Below are positions 16,787 to 26,749 of a stretch of 64,000 nucleotides of DNA, piece by piece. The stretch is from Actinomycetes bacterium (GTDB lineage: Bacteria; Actinomycetota; Thermoleophilia; Solirubrobacterales; Solirubrobacteraceae), in contig JAEYAL010000099.1 in the NCBI GenBank assembly GCA_023404805.1, positions 1 through 64,000 of the forward strand, read 5' to 3'. Under the pieces are notes generated by a model, which saw nothing but the letters and a program-made list of their open reading frames with translations, was not told where the DNA came from and did no database searches. The position numbers were made by a program, and so were the translations under genes. How positions within the stretch are numbered: the first letter of the stretch is position 1; each line of letters starts with the position of its first letter.

Positions 16787-18063
16787 GTCTGCCCCTCCGC
16801 CGCGCGCGCGGCATCCTGCTGGCGCTCCTGCAGGTCCAGCTCCTCGTCGAGGGCCAGCCCCTGGTGGTGGAGCAGGTGCTCCATCCGGTCGCGCTTGGTG
16901 CGCAGGTACGAGAGGTTGTGCTCGTTCGCGGGGAACTCGATCGGCACCTGGGCCGACACTGAAAGGCCGTAGCCCTCCAGGCCGCGGATCTTCTTCGGGT
17001 TGTTCGTCAGGATCCGCAGGCTCGACAGGCCGAGGTCGACCAGGATCTGGGCACCGATGCCGTAGTCGCGCAGGTCGGCCGGCAGGCCGAGCTTGAGGTT
17101 GGCCTCGACGGTGTCGTAGCCCTCCTCCTGCAGCTTGTAGGCCCGCAGCTTGTTGAGCAGGCCGATCCCGCGCCCCTCCTGCGAGAGGTAGAGCAGGACG
17201 CCTTGGCCTTCGGCCTCGATCTGCGCGAGCGCCGCTTCGAGCTGCTCGCCGCAGTCGCAGCGCATCGAGTGGAACACGTCGCCGGTGAGGCACTCGGAGT
17301 GCACGCGCACGAGCACGTCGGACTTGCCGTCGACCTCGCCCTTGACCAGCGCCACGTGGTGCTTGCCGTTGGCGAGCTCGCGGTAGCCGATCGCGGTGAA
17401 GTCGCCGTGGGCCGTCGGGAGGTTGATGTCGACGACGCGCTCGATGAGCTTGTCGTTCTTGCGGCGGTAGGCGATCAGATCGGCGATCGTGATCATCTTC
17501 AGGCCGTGCCGCTCGGCGTAGACCTCGAGATCCGGCACGCGGGCCATGGTGCCGTCCTCGTTCATGATCTCGCAGATCACGCCGGCCGGGGTGACGCCGG
17601 CGAGCCGCGCGAGGTCGATCGACGCTTCGGTGTGGCCCGTGCGCTCGAGCACGCCTCCGGCCTTCGCCTTCAGCGGCGAGACGTGGCCGGGGACGACGAT
17701 GTCGCGGCGGCCCTTCGCGGGATCGGCGGCGACGCGGATCGTCTGCGCGCGGTCGGCGGCCGAGATGCCGGTGGTCACGCCTTCGCGTGCCTCGATAGTG
17801 ACCGTGAACGCCGTCTCGAGCGGAGCCTCGTTCTTGAGCGTCATCAGCTCGAGGCCGAGCTCCTCGCAGCGGTCTGGGGTGAGCGAGAGGCAGATCCAGC
17901 CGCGCGCCTCGGTCGCCATGAAGTTGATGTCGGCGGCCGTCACGAACTCGGCGGCCATCACGAGGTCGCCCTCGTTCTCGCGGTCCTCGTCGTCGACGGC
18001 GATGATCATCTTGCCCGCGCGGATGTCCGCCAGGGCGTCTTCGATCGTCGCGAAGCGGGTCAT
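16783..18063 (-). CDS. ribBA: Bifunctional DHBP synthase / GTP cyclohydrolase II
   Basis: The 426-residue fusion carries both entry reactions of riboflavin synthesis. Residues 1-205 are 3,4-dihydroxy-2-butanone-4-phosphate synthase, with [17 protein letters not shown] and [14 protein letters not shown]. Residues 210-400 are GTP cyclohydrolase II, with the zinc cysteines in [18 protein letters not shown] and the QEGRGIGL catalytic loop. It lies 55 bases after ribE and overlaps ribH. Both halves look intact. The C-terminal 25 residues are a charged extension. Confidence 0.97.
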   Translation of the reverse strand: MTRFATIEDALADIRAGKMIIAVDDEDRENEGDLVMAAEFVTAADINFMATEARGWICLSLTPDRCEELGLELMTLKNEAPLETAFTVTIEAREGVTTGISAADRAQTIRVAADPAKGRRDIVVPGHVSPLKAKAGGVLERTGHTEASIDLARLAGVTPAGVICEIMNEDGTMARVPDLEVYAERHGLKMITIADLIAYRRKNDKLIERVVDINLPTAHGDFTAIGYRELANGKHHVALVKGEVDGKSDVLVRVHSECLTGDVFHSMRCDCGEQLEAALAQIEAEGQGVLLYLSQEGRGIGLLNKLRAYKLQEEGYDTVEANLKLGLPADLRDYGIGAQILVDLGLSSLRILTNNPKKIRGLEGYGLSVSAQVPIEFPANEHNLSYLRTKRDRMEHLLHHQGLALDEELDLQERQQDAARAAEGQT

Positions 18064-18118
18064 GACGAAACTCCGGCCCGAGTGACGACCACCTGCCGTG
18101 GGCTGGCGGCGAACTTGC

Positions 18119-18736
18119 TCATGCCTGGACTCCCTCGCCGCGGCGCGAGAGGTAAGACTCCACGAGCGTCGCGATCTGCTTGGCCATCGCGTCGACCTCC
18201 AGGTTGATCCGGGTGCCCTCGGTCGCGAAGCCGAAGGTGGTGCGCTCCAGCGTCTCCGGGATCAGGGCGACCTCCACGCGGGTGCCTTCGAGCTCGGCCA
18301 CCGTCAGCGAGACGCCGTTGAGCGTGATCGAGCCGCGGTGCACGACGTAGTCGCGGTACTGCTCCGGGAAGTCGAGCGCGACGCGCTTGCCGAGGTCCTC
18401 GTCGCGGACCCAGGCGACCTGCGCCACGCCGTCGACGTGGCCCTGCACGAGATGGCCGCCGAGGCGGTCCTCAGCGCGCAGCGCCAGCTCGAGGTTGACC
18501 TGATCGCCGGGTTCGAGCTCGCCGGTGGTGCTGTTGGCAAGCGTCTGCGGGATCGCGTCCGCGGCGAAGCCGATGTCGTCGGGGTCGATCGCCGTGAGGC
18601 ACACGCCGTTGACCGCGATCGAGTCGCCCGGCTTGAGCTCGGGCGCCAACTCCGTGCGGATATGCACCCGCGCGCCGCTGCCGACCGGCTCGATCGCCAC
18701 GACCGTTCCGAGGTCCTGAATCAGCCCTGTGAACAC
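18119..18736 (-). CDS. ribE: Riboflavin synthase, alpha chain
   Basis: The 205-residue enzyme dismutates two lumazines to riboflavin. It has the expected duplicated barrel: the N-half begins [12 protein letters not shown] and contains [11 protein letters not shown], and the C-half contains GHVDGVAQV and [14 protein letters not shown]. It starts at GTG 18736, one base after the ribD stop. Length is normal (about 200). Being embedded in the rib gene order makes the assignment secure. Confidence 0.97.
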   Translation of the reverse strand: MFTGLIQDLGTVVAIEPVGSGARVHIRTELAPELKPGDSIAVNGVCLTAIDPDDIGFAADAIPQTLANSTTGELEPGDQVNLELALRAEDRLGGHLVQGHVDGVAQVAWVRDEDLGKRVALDFPEQYRDYVVHRGSITLNGVSLTVAELEGTRVEVALIPETLERTTFGFATEGTRINLEVDAMAKQIATLVESYLSRRGEGVQA

Positions 18737-18737
18737 G

Positions 18738-19865
18738 TCACCACTCTCTCAGACGAGCCGTGATGAGCAGATCACGGCCACTTGGTTCCCAGTTCCAGTC
18801 AAGCGCCTCGAGCGCGTCATTGACTTTCTCGATGCCGACGCCCTCCACGATCCCCCGCGCGCTGCGGCCGCCGAGCAGCTTCGGCGCGATGAAGAGGCGC
18901 AGCTCGTCGACTGCGCCGGCGTCGTAGAACGCGCCTGCCAAGTGGGGGCCGCCCTCGAGCAGGATCGACGTGACGCCCGCCTCCCCGAGCTGCTCCAGCG
19001 CGGAGCGGACGCGCGCCTGCTCGTGCTCGCCGGTCGCGACGACCACCTCGGCGCCCGAGCCTCGCAGCGCGGCGACGGCGCCGCGGGGCGCGGCGCGCGA
19101 CACGACAACCGTGAGCGGGATCTCGGGCGTCTCCTGCATGAGCTTGGAGCTGAGCGGCAGGCGGGCTTCGGCGTCGAAGACGATGCGTCGTGGTTGGCGC
19201 ACGACGCCAGGCACGCGGGAGGTGAGCTGCGGGTCGTCGGCAAGCGCCGTGCCGATCCCGACGACGACGGCGTCGAGCTCGGCGCGCCAGCGGTGCCCGC
19301 GCTCGCGGCTCTCCTCGGACGTGATCCACTTGGAGTCGCCGGCGTGCGTGGCGATCTTGCCGTCGAGCGTCGCCGCGGCCTTGTGCAGCACCCACGGCAG
19401 GCCGGTGCGGGAGTGTTTGCGGAACGGCTGGTTCAGGCCGCGGGCGGCGGCAGCGAGCTCGTCGCCGGCGTCGAGCACGGCGACGTCGATGCCCTCGTCG
19501 CGCAGATCTCCGAGGCCCCGGCCGCTGGCCTTCTCCGACGGGTCGCCGCTGGCCACCACCACGCGGGCCACGCCGGCCTGCATCAGCGCGACGGTGCACG
19601 GCCCGGTCTTGCCGGTGTGGCAGCACGGCTCCAGCGACACGTAGGCCGTGGCGCCGCGGGCGCGCTCACCGGCGTCGGCGAGGGCGGCGACTTCGGCGTG
19701 CGGGCCGCCGTAGCGGGCATGCCAGCCCTCCCCCACGACCTCGCCGGACGGCGAGACGATCACGGCGCCGACCATCGGGTTGGGGTGCACGGCGCCCCTG
19801 CCCCGCTCGGCCAGCTCGACGGCGCGGGCGAGGTGGCCGTGGTCGGTGGCGTCGACAGCTGACAC
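18738..19865 (-). CDS. ribD: Bifunctional pyrimidine deaminase/reductase RibD
   Basis: The 375-residue enzyme deaminates and then reduces the pyrimidine intermediate of riboflavin synthesis. The N-terminal deaminase has the zinc motifs HAEVAAL and EPCCHTGKTGPC; the C-terminal half is a DHFR-like reductase ending with LEGGPHLAGAF and KLLGG. The start at GTG 19865 is the first in the frame. It appears to lead the operon ribD-ribE-ribBA-ribH. I looked for the FMN riboswitch in the 73-base upstream gap and see none, so regulation differs from the common RFN-controlled case. Confidence 0.96.
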   Translation of the reverse strand: MSAVDATDHGHLARAVELAERGRGAVHPNPMVGAVIVSPSGEVVGEGWHARYGGPHAEVAALADAGERARGATAYVSLEPCCHTGKTGPCTVALMQAGVARVVVASGDPSEKASGRGLGDLRDEGIDVAVLDAGDELAAAARGLNQPFRKHSRTGLPWVLHKAAATLDGKIATHAGDSKWITSEESRERGHRWRAELDAVVVGIGTALADDPQLTSRVPGVVRQPRRIVFDAEARLPLSSKLMQETPEIPLTVVVSRAAPRGAVAALRGSGAEVVVATGEHEQARVRSALEQLGEAGVTSILLEGGPHLAGAFYDAGAVDELRLFIAPKLLGGRSARGIVEGVGIEKVNDALEALDWNWEPSGRDLLITARLREW

Positions 19866-19938
19866 GGCGCCCGAGTCTAGGGACGAATGGTCAGGTTTGT
19901 TGACTTGCGGGCCATCCGGTCACACACCCGCAACCGGC

Positions 19939-22047
19939 CTACTGCGGATCTGCCTGGAGATCCGTCGGCGAGTCGCCGCTCTCGACGTCGTCGACGGCGG
20001 TATCGGAGCCGGTCGCGGCCGGGTCCTGCTGCACGCCGCCGCCGGCCTGGACGTCGGCGAGGTCCTTCTTCGACACCAGCGAGCTGAGCGGCCCCTTGCC
20101 GTCGCCGCATTTGCCCTTCTTGTTCTCGCCGTTGTTGAGGCGGTAGATCGTGATCTTCGGGCCGGGGCGCTTGTAGTCGAGCGGGAAGTACGTGAACGAC
20201 CAGTCGAACGAGAACGGCACCTTGGCCTTGGGGTCCTCGTAGGGGGAGAAGGTCGCGATGACTTTGCTGTTGCGCTCGAGCTCCTTGTAGTAGCGCAGCG
20301 CGTCCGGCACCTCGTTCGGCTCGGCCTCCGCGCGGCCGCGCTGTGTCGAGCCGACGACGACCAGGCAGAACCCGCCGTTCTGGTACCGCTCGATCAGGTC
20401 GTCGCGCAGCACGCGCTCAAAGTCCTCGACCGACACGAGCACGCCTTTGGGGTCCTTCGTGAACGACCCGGTCTTCGGGTCGATGCGAGACTTGCCGACT
20501 GGGAACTTGACCCACTGGCCGCCACCGAACCGGCCGACGGCGCCCTCCTCCGAGGGGATGATCCACGCCGACGGCACGATCGGCTCGAGGACGACCTTCA
20601 CGCCGGCTGGGACGTTGGCGAACATCCAGTCGCGGGCCTGTTCGCGGGTGTCGGTCTGCGCGAGCGTGCGGCTGGAGTGGACCGAGTAGATGATCCCCTG
20701 CGCCGAGATGATCACGAACAGGATCGCCAGGACCTTCGGCGAGCGCGCGCGGACCGGCGACCTCAGGATCCAGGTCGCCACGGCGAGCGCGCCGATGCCG
20801 GCCAGCAGGGCGATCATCGGCGCGACGGGCAGCAGCCAACGGCCGAAGAAGCGCACGTTGGAGCCCATGAAGAGGATGTAGAGCACCGGTGCGGGCACGA
20901 GGAACCAGAAGCGCATCCGGTCTCGCATGAAGAGGTAGGCGGCGCCGACGACGGCCAGGACCGACGGGATCCAGCCGATGCCCCAGCCGCTGACCTGCAG
21001 GTAGTAGATCCAGCCGTTGGTCTGCGTGAGGCCGAGCTTGCCGACCTCGTCGCTGGAGGCGGTCTGCTGGTGGATGAGGTCGTCGATGAAGTCGCCCGGC
21101 GTGAGCAGCGCGTACGGGTTCCCGATCAGGAACGCGAGCGCCGACGCCAGGCCGGCCCACAGCAGGCCCGCGACCACGGGCTCCAGGCCGTCGGCGCGGG
21201 CGCGGTGGACGGCGACGGCCAGCAGCGGCAGGGCGACGATGCCGCCGGTGTACTTGGTCGCGCAGGCGAGGCCGAGGCCGAGGCCGGCCAGGAGCCAGTC
21301 GCGACGCGAGTCGCCGATCAGCAGGCCCGCCGCGCCCCAGAGCGCGAGGGCGATCGGCGCCAGCGTGGGCACGTCGTTGAGCGCCTGGTGGCTGTAGAAG
21401 ACCGCCAGGAAGCAGAAGGTCATCACGCTCGCCGCGAGGAACGCGGCCGGGCGGCCGAACAGGCGGATGCCCGCCCGCCAGAGCAGGAAGACGCCGAGCA
21501 CGCCGGTCAGCGCGGCGGTCAGGCGGGCGATGGTCCAGACGCCGATCGGGTCGTCGATATACGCCTGGTAGACGCCGTCGCGGCCGCCGAACCAGATCGC
21601 GAGCACGAGGTGCACGAGGTACGTGAAGGCGGGCGGGTTGACGAAGTAGTCCGGGTTGCCGCCGTGGCCGAACATGCCGATCGCGCGCGGCAGGAAGTGC
21701 GCCTGCTCGTCGACGTTGTACGCGAACGGCAGCCCGTGCTTGAGGCCGTAGACCCGCAGCAGCAGCGCGACGAGCAGCAGCGAGCTGATCGCCAGCGTCC
21801 AGCCGCGGCTGCCGCCGAGGTGGTCGCCGCGGGCGCGCTCGGCCTCATGCGCCTCGCGGGCCACGAGGCGCCGCAGCTCCGCGAGCTCTGAGACGGTGCG
21901 CTTGTGGTCCTTGTCGGCGCGGCTGCCGGCTTTGCCGTTCAACGACGGGCCGTCGCCGTTCACCCGCGGCGCATCGGCGCCCGCGACGTCGTCACGGGCC
22001 GGATCCTCGCCTGATGCGAGGGGCGCTCCGGGATCAGCAGTGGGCAT
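19939..22047 (-). CDS. Membrane glycosyltransferase, GT39/PMT (GT-C) family
   Basis: The 702-residue protein has a hydrophilic N-terminal 85 residues, then about ten or more membrane segments, and a soluble C-terminal domain of about 200 residues. The first loop holds YNVDEQAHFLPRAI, the acidic pair typical of GT-C enzymes that take sugars from polyprenyl-phosphate donors, and NPPAFTYLVHLVLA. It should transfer sugars on the outer face of the membrane; protein O-mannosylation or arabinose/mannose addition to glycolipid are options. It overlaps the upstream GT-C gene by 14 bases. The divergent GT2 gene at 23612 could supply the polyprenyl-phosphate sugar. Confidence 0.85.
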   Translation of the reverse strand: MPTADPGAPLASGEDPARDDVAGADAPRVNGDGPSLNGKAGSRADKDHKRTVSELAELRRLVAREAHEAERARGDHLGGSRGWTLAISSLLLVALLLRVYGLKHGLPFAYNVDEQAHFLPRAIGMFGHGGNPDYFVNPPAFTYLVHLVLAIWFGGRDGVYQAYIDDPIGVWTIARLTAALTGVLGVFLLWRAGIRLFGRPAAFLAASVMTFCFLAVFYSHQALNDVPTLAPIALALWGAAGLLIGDSRRDWLLAGLGLGLACATKYTGGIVALPLLAVAVHRARADGLEPVVAGLLWAGLASALAFLIGNPYALLTPGDFIDDLIHQQTASSDEVGKLGLTQTNGWIYYLQVSGWGIGWIPSVLAVVGAAYLFMRDRMRFWFLVPAPVLYILFMGSNVRFFGRWLLPVAPMIALLAGIGALAVATWILRSPVRARSPKVLAILFVIISAQGIIYSVHSSRTLAQTDTREQARDWMFANVPAGVKVVLEPIVPSAWIIPSEEGAVGRFGGGQWVKFPVGKSRIDPKTGSFTKDPKGVLVSVEDFERVLRDDLIERYQNGGFCLVVVGSTQRGRAEAEPNEVPDALRYYKELERNSKVIATFSPYEDPKAKVPFSFDWSFTYFPLDYKRPGPKITIYRLNNGENKKGKCGDGKGPLSSLVSKKDLADVQAGGGVQQDPAATGSDTAVDDVESGDSPTDLQADPQ

Positions 22048-23557
22048 AGACGGTGTAGTACTTGGTCGTCAGCAGACGCTCAAAGCCGGCGGGCGGCAGG
22101 TTCAGGGACGGATCCTGGAGCTCGTCGAAGAGCACCTGGTTGAAGATGGCGCGGCGCTGGTGGGTGATCAGCAGCACGCCTTCGGTCGGCTGGTCCGGCA
22201 CATTCACGTCGGTCCGTGCCAGGACGCGGTCGGCCGGGAGGTCCGTGAGCCAGCGCGCGTCCGGGATCGTCTTGTGGTTGGGAAGGTAAAGCGTCCCACA
22301 CCGCTCCAGCGCCGCCTCTGTCCGCGGATCTTGCAGGGCGTCGCCGAGGGCAGGGCGCGCCTCTCCGCGGAACTCCAGCTCGCGGGTCACGTTGTTGAGC
22401 GACAGCTTGGTGGCGGTGAAGACCGCGCCCACGGCAAGCGCCGCGGCCGAGCCCCACATCCAGAGGCTCCGCGCCCGGCCGGGCGGCAGCACCGACCAGC
22501 CGCCGAGCGCCACCGCGCACAGCAGCATCACCATCACGGCCGCCACGAGCAGGTAGCGGTCGATGACCGAGAAGCCGCCGATGCCGATCAGCATGAAGAT
22601 GCCGACGCCGCACGTGAGGATCAGCAGCGGCAGCAGCGAGCGCTTGGGCATCAGCCACAGGCCGATCGCGGCGCCGAGCATGCCGCCGATGAACACCGGG
22701 AGCTTGTCGAGGTCGATGAGGAAGCTCACGAGCGCGACAGGGAGCTCGCCCAGGTCCTTCGTGCGGTCGAGCTCGGCGGCGAGCCCGCTGGTGTGGGTGA
22801 AGGAGTAGAGCGGCTCGCCCATCACGGCGTAGTCGCTGCCGGTCCAGATCAGGGTCGGGAGCCAGACGAGCACGCCCCAGCCGATGCGCTGCGGCCAGGT
22901 CGCCGGGCCGAAGCACCAGAGCCAGTAGATGCCAGCCAGCAGCCACGCCTCAGGACGCAGCAGGCCGGCGAAGCCGAGCAGGATCAGCGGCGCCAGACCG
23001 CGCCGTGGTTTGGCCACCTCGAGCACGGCGGCCCAGACGACGAACGCCAAGAAGGCCGTGTCGATATAGCCGCGGGCGGCGAGGAAGGCGAAGTCGAGGC
23101 GGCTCGCGAGCAGCAGGGAAGCCAGCGCCCCCACGACCGGGCTGAAGAGGTCCCGTCCGAGGCGGTACAGGCCGACCAGCAGGACGATCAGTGACGCAAT
23201 GCACAGGGCGATCCAGATCCGGTCGCCCACCGTGCCGAACAGCGAGAGCGCCGCGCCGACGATGTTCGACAGCGGATGCTCGGTCGGCGCGCGGAAGGCG
23301 TCGAAGGTCGGCGTGGCGAGGTCGAGGATCTCCCGGCCCCAGAGGAGCGAGTAGATCGAGTCGTAGTTGGGGTACGTCGGGAACAGGAAGAACCCGAGGA
23401 CCCCGATGAGGATCAGGACGGCGAGCGCGCCGCGTTCGAACCACTGCTGCGCGGGCGTGGAAGGCTCGCGCTCGAGGGCGCTTGGCCAGACCGCAGGGCC
23501 GCGCGGCGGGTCGATCACAGGGTCGCCCGCCACGGGGGTCGTCGTCTCGGCGAGCAC
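22034..23557 (-). CDS. Multi-spanning GT-C-like membrane glycosyltransferase
   Basis: The frame is open much further upstream, but that part is antisense to the GT2 gene. GTG 23557 or 23533 are sensible starts, giving about 507 residues. About eleven hydrophobic segments are visible. The first external loop has YPNYDSIYSLLWGREILD and, a little on, FRAPTEHPLSNIVGA, a layout typical of the GT-C fold. A soluble tail follows (about residues 395-507). It shares 14 bases with the next gene, so the two form an operon. The sugar and acceptor are unknown. The gap 23558-23611 is the divergent promoter region. Confidence 0.75.
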   Translation of the reverse strand: MLAETTTPVAGDPVIDPPRGPAVWPSALEREPSTPAQQWFERGALAVLILIGVLGFFLFPTYPNYDSIYSLLWGREILDLATPTFDAFRAPTEHPLSNIVGAALSLFGTVGDRIWIALCIASLIVLLVGLYRLGRDLFSPVVGALASLLLASRLDFAFLAARGYIDTAFLAFVVWAAVLEVAKPRRGLAPLILLGFAGLLRPEAWLLAGIYWLWCFGPATWPQRIGWGVLVWLPTLIWTGSDYAVMGEPLYSFTHTSGLAAELDRTKDLGELPVALVSFLIDLDKLPVFIGGMLGAAIGLWLMPKRSLLPLLILTCGVGIFMLIGIGGFSVIDRYLLVAAVMVMLLCAVALGGWSVLPPGRARSLWMWGSAAALAVGAVFTATKLSLNNVTRELEFRGEARPALGDALQDPRTEAALERCGTLYLPNHKTIPDARWLTDLPADRVLARTDVNVPDQPTEGVLLITHQRRAIFNQVLFDELQDPSLNLPPAGFERLLTTKYYTVYAHC

Positions 23558-23611
23558 GGCCGGTAGGATGACACGCCGCGCTCGGCCCCGCCCGCGCACA
23601 CCTCTGCCTGC

Positions 23612-24676
23612 ATGAAGCTGATCATCCAAATCCCCTGTTACAACGAGGAGGACGCTCTCCCCGTCACGCTCCGCGCGCTGCCCCGTGCAGTCGCCGGGTT
23701 CGACGAGGTCGAGTGGCTCATCATCGACGACGGTTCTGCGGACCGCACGATCGAGGTGGCGCGCGAATTCGGCGTCGACCACATCGTGCGGCTGACGAAC
23801 AACAAGGGGCTCGCCGCCGGCTTCCAGGCCGGCCTGGATGCGGGGCTCAAGCTCGGCGCCGACGTGATCGTCAACACCGACGCCGACAACCAGTACAACG
23901 CCGACGACATCCCGAAGCTCACCGAGCCGATCCTCCGCGGCACCGCCGACATGGTCGTGGGCGACCGCCAGGTCGAGACCATCGCGCACTTCTCGCCGCT
24001 GAAGGTCCGCCTGCAGCATCTGGGGTCGTGGGTCGTCCGCCAGGCCTCGTCGACGACGGTCCCGGACACGACCTCCGGCTTCCGCGCCTACAACCGCGAA
24101 GCCGCGCTGCAGCTCGTCGTCGTCTCGAAGTTCACCTACACGCTCGAGACGATCATCCAGGCGGGCAAGCAGCTCGTCGCCACCGACCACGTCCCGATCC
24201 GCACCAACGAGAAGCTGCGCGAGTCGCGCCTCTTCCCGTCGATGGGCGCGTATGTGCGGCGCAACTCGGTCTCGATCTTCCGCATCTACGCGCAGTACGA
24301 GCCGCTCAAGGTCTTCATGACCGCGGCGACGATCCTCGGGATCCTCGCCCTCGCGGTCTGGACCCGCTTCCTCGTCGCCTGGATCCAGGACGACGGCGCC
24401 GGCCACGTCCAGTCGCTGATCCTCGGCGCCGTGCTGTTCAACGCCGCCGTCGTGCTCGGCGCGATCGGCATCCTCGGCGACCTGCTCGCCGCCCAGCGCT
24501 CGCTGACGCAGCGCATCTTCGAGCGCGTGCGCCGGGTCGAGCTGCAGGTCGGCGTCGAGCCGTCGCACTACGAGCCCGGCAACCCGAGCGCGAAGAACTC
24601 CCACAAGAAGACGACCGGCGCCGACGCCGGTCCTGCAACGGGCAAGACCCAAGAGCACGAGGCGATCCAGCTGTGA
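23612..24676 (+). CDS. GT2 family glycosyltransferase (dolichyl-phosphate mannosyltransferase-like)
   Basis: The 354-residue enzyme has the GT-A core: IQIPCYNEEDALP, then VEWLIIDDGSADRTIEVA and the metal-binding DTDADNQYNADDIP-type motif near residue 92. Two membrane segments follow (about 230-250 and 268-292), with a charged tail. It most resembles DPM1/GtrB-type polyprenyl-phosphate sugar synthases, which charge the carrier used by GT-C enzymes such as the two encoded divergently. Its stop overlaps the methyltransferase start (GTGA). A charged lipid-linked sugar is therefore the likely product. Confidence 0.88.
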   Translation: MKLIIQIPCYNEEDALPVTLRALPRAVAGFDEVEWLIIDDGSADRTIEVAREFGVDHIVRLTNNKGLAAGFQAGLDAGLKLGADVIVNTDADNQYNADDIPKLTEPILRGTADMVVGDRQVETIAHFSPLKVRLQHLGSWVVRQASSTTVPDTTSGFRAYNREAALQLVVVSKFTYTLETIIQAGKQLVATDHVPIRTNEKLRESRLFPSMGAYVRRNSVSIFRIYAQYEPLKVFMTAATILGILALAVWTRFLVAWIQDDGAGHVQSLILGAVLFNAAVVLGAIGILGDLLAAQRSLTQRIFERVRRVELQVGVEPSHYEPGNPSAKNSHKKTTGADAGPATGKTQEHEAIQL

Positions 24677-25311
24677 GCAACGTCGAAGTCACGAAGGACG
24701 CCGAGGGCACGATCACCGGCAACACCTACGACAAGTACAACACGACGAACCCCGTGGCCAAGCGCCTGCAGGCCGGGTTCGAGCGTGATCTTGCCGAGCT
24801 GTTCGCCAAGGCTGCCCCCGGTTCGCTGCTCGACGTCGGCTGCGGCGAGGGCGTCCACACCCACAAGTGGGCGACGCAGCTCGGCGACAAGCGCGTCGTC
24901 GGCATCGACCTCGACGACCCGCAGCTCCACGCGCTGTGGGAGACCCGCCAGGCGCCGAACCTCGAGTACAAGGTCCTCAAGGCCGAGAACATGCCGTTCG
25001 AGGACAACGAGTTCGAGGTCGCGAGCGCGATCGAGGTGCTCGAGCACGTGCCGGACCCGGCTCACACGATCGCCGAGATGGCCCGCGTCGCGTCCAAGCA
25101 CCTGCTGGTCTCGGTGCCGCGCGAGCCCATCTGGCGCGCGGTCAACATGGCCCGCGGCGCCTACATCAAGGACTGGGGCAACACCCCCGGCCACCTCAAC
25201 CACTGGAGCAAGCGCGCGTTCATCGCGGAGCTGAGCAAGGTCGGCACGGTCACCGAGGCCCGCTCGCCGTTCCCGTGGACGATGCTGCTCGTCCGCGTCC
25301 ACGGCGCGTGA
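24673..25311 (+). CDS. SAM-dependent class I methyltransferase
   Basis: It starts at GTG 24673, overlapping the GT2 stop, and encodes 212 residues. The Rossmann methyltransferase motifs are LLDVGCGEGVHTHKWA (motif I, near residue 55), VVGIDLDD (motif II), NMPFEDNEFEVASAIEVLEH (motif III/IV) and LLVSVPREPIW. The placement between a glycosyltransferase and a flippase suggests methylation of a lipid-linked glycan, for example capping, but the substrate is inference. Its stop overlaps the flippase start by four bases. Confidence 0.88.
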   Translation: MSNVEVTKDAEGTITGNTYDKYNTTNPVAKRLQAGFERDLAELFAKAAPGSLLDVGCGEGVHTHKWATQLGDKRVVGIDLDDPQLHALWETRQAPNLEYKVLKAENMPFEDNEFEVASAIEVLEHVPDPAHTIAEMARVASKHLLVSVPREPIWRAVNMARGAYIKDWGNTPGHLNHWSKRAFIAELSKVGTVTEARSPFPWTMLLVRVHGA

Positions 25312-26735
25312 CGCAGCCCCACCCGGGCGCCGCCGAGGCAGGCGCCCCCGGCTCACCTGAGCCCGCGGAGGCCCGGAGCTACGGCTCCGGGGCCCGCATC
25401 CTGTCGATCGGGCTCGCCCTCACGGGCGTGGTCACGTTCGCGTATTTCTCGCTGGCGACGTATGCGCTCGGCGACCAGGCCTACCAGGCCGTCTCGCTGC
25501 TGTGGGCGATCACCTTCATGGTCTGCTCGGTCGTCTACCGCCCGATCGAGCAGCTGCTGGCGCGCACCCTCGCTGATGCGCGCGGCCATGGCCGCAGCGG
25601 CGGCCGCGACCTGCGCGTCGCCGTCCTGCTCGAAGCAGGCGCCGGCATCGGCACCGTCGCGCTCGCCCTGATCTTCAAAGGCGGGCTTCAAGAGCACGTC
25701 TTCTCGGCCGACCCGGACCTCTACTGGGTGTTCGTCGCCGCCATCGCCGCCTACTCGGTGAGCTACTTCGCCCGCGGCTGGCTCGCGGGCAGCGGGCGCC
25801 CTGAGCTCTACGGCGCGCTCGTGTTCATCGAGTCCAGCGGCCGGTGCCTGTTCCCGATCGCCGCGCTGATCGGTCTCACCGAAGGCTCGCTCGCCGTGGC
25901 GCTCGGCATCGCCGCCGCGCCGCTGCTGTCGCTCATCGTCGTGCCGCTGGCGCTCCGCGGTGGCATCGCGCCCGCAGAGTCCGTGATCGAGGCCGAGCGC
26001 GAGATCGAGGCCCTCTCGCCCGATGGCCCGCCCGGCGAAAGCCTGCCGGAGGACGCGCACGCGACCCGCGCCGGCGCCGCTGGCGGGGGCACGGCGCTCA
26101 CCTTCCGCGCCGGCCTCGTGTTCGCGCTGTCGGTCGTCGTCGTGATGGCTGCCGAGCAGACCCTGATCACCGCGGGCGTGCTCACCGAGGGCACCGGCGC
26201 CGCCGCGCTGGTCGCCACCACCGGCGCTGCCGCAGCGATCTTCAACGCCTTCCTCGTGGCCCGCGCGCCGCTGCAGCTCTTCCAGGCGATCCAGAGCACG
26301 CTGCTCCCCCACCTCGCCGAGCTGCGCACGAGCGGCGACCAGGCGGCCGCCGCCAAGGCGCTCTGGCAGACGCTCCTAGCGATCGCGGTCTTCGCGGGCA
26401 CCGTCTCGCTCGGCTTGCTGGTCCTCGGGCCGTGGGCCATGGGCATCGTCTTCGAGTACGACTGGCCGTACACGGCCACGTCGCTCGCGCTCGTCGGCGT
26501 CGGGATGGGGCTGCATCTGGCCGGCGGCACGCTGAACCAGTCGGCGCTCGCACATGGGCGCGCACCTCGCGCGGCCGTCGTGTGGGCGCTCGCTGCGGCG
26601 TTCTTCCTCGCGTGGATGCTCGCCGAGCCGGTCGCTGAGCCGGTGATGCGCGCCGCGTCCGGCTACGCGCTCGCGTCGGGTCTGCTGCTGCTCGGCCTGC
26701 TCGCGGTCGAATCGCGCTCGCTGCGCCGCTCGTAG
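25308..26735 (+). CDS. Polysaccharide/lipid-linked flippase-like membrane protein
   Basis: From GTG 25308 the protein has 475 residues. About twelve membrane helices are visible, split by a hydrophilic loop around residues 225-260. This matches the MATE/MOP fold (Wzx/MurJ-like) that flips lipid-linked sugars. The opening block SGARILSIGLALTGVVTFAY and SLLWAITFMVCSVVYRPIEQ are typical of such proteins. It ends the glycan operon GT2-methyltransferase-flippase, all joined by GTGA overlaps. Specific substrate unknown. Confidence 0.8.
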   Translation: MTQPHPGAAEAGAPGSPEPAEARSYGSGARILSIGLALTGVVTFAYFSLATYALGDQAYQAVSLLWAITFMVCSVVYRPIEQLLARTLADARGHGRSGGRDLRVAVLLEAGAGIGTVALALIFKGGLQEHVFSADPDLYWVFVAAIAAYSVSYFARGWLAGSGRPELYGALVFIESSGRCLFPIAALIGLTEGSLAVALGIAAAPLLSLIVVPLALRGGIAPAESVIEAEREIEALSPDGPPGESLPEDAHATRAGAAGGGTALTFRAGLVFALSVVVVMAAEQTLITAGVLTEGTGAAALVATTGAAAAIFNAFLVARAPLQLFQAIQSTLLPHLAELRTSGDQAAAAKALWQTLLAIAVFAGTVSLGLLVLGPWAMGIVFEYDWPYTATSLALVGVGMGLHLAGGTLNQSALAHGRAPRAAVVWALAAAFFLAWMLAEPVAEPVMRAASGYALASGLLLLGLLAVESRSLRRS

Positions 26736-26749
26736 CGCTGGGCCCGCGG

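Noticed and set aside
19866..19938. FMN riboswitch ahead of ribD
   Set aside because: The gap is only 73 bases and lacks the conserved RFN blocks such as AGGGGCAGGG.
23558..24658. N-terminal half of the long minus-strand frame reaching 24658
   Set aside because: It is antisense to the GT2 gene and low in hydrophobic content; the GT-C protein begins only near 23557.
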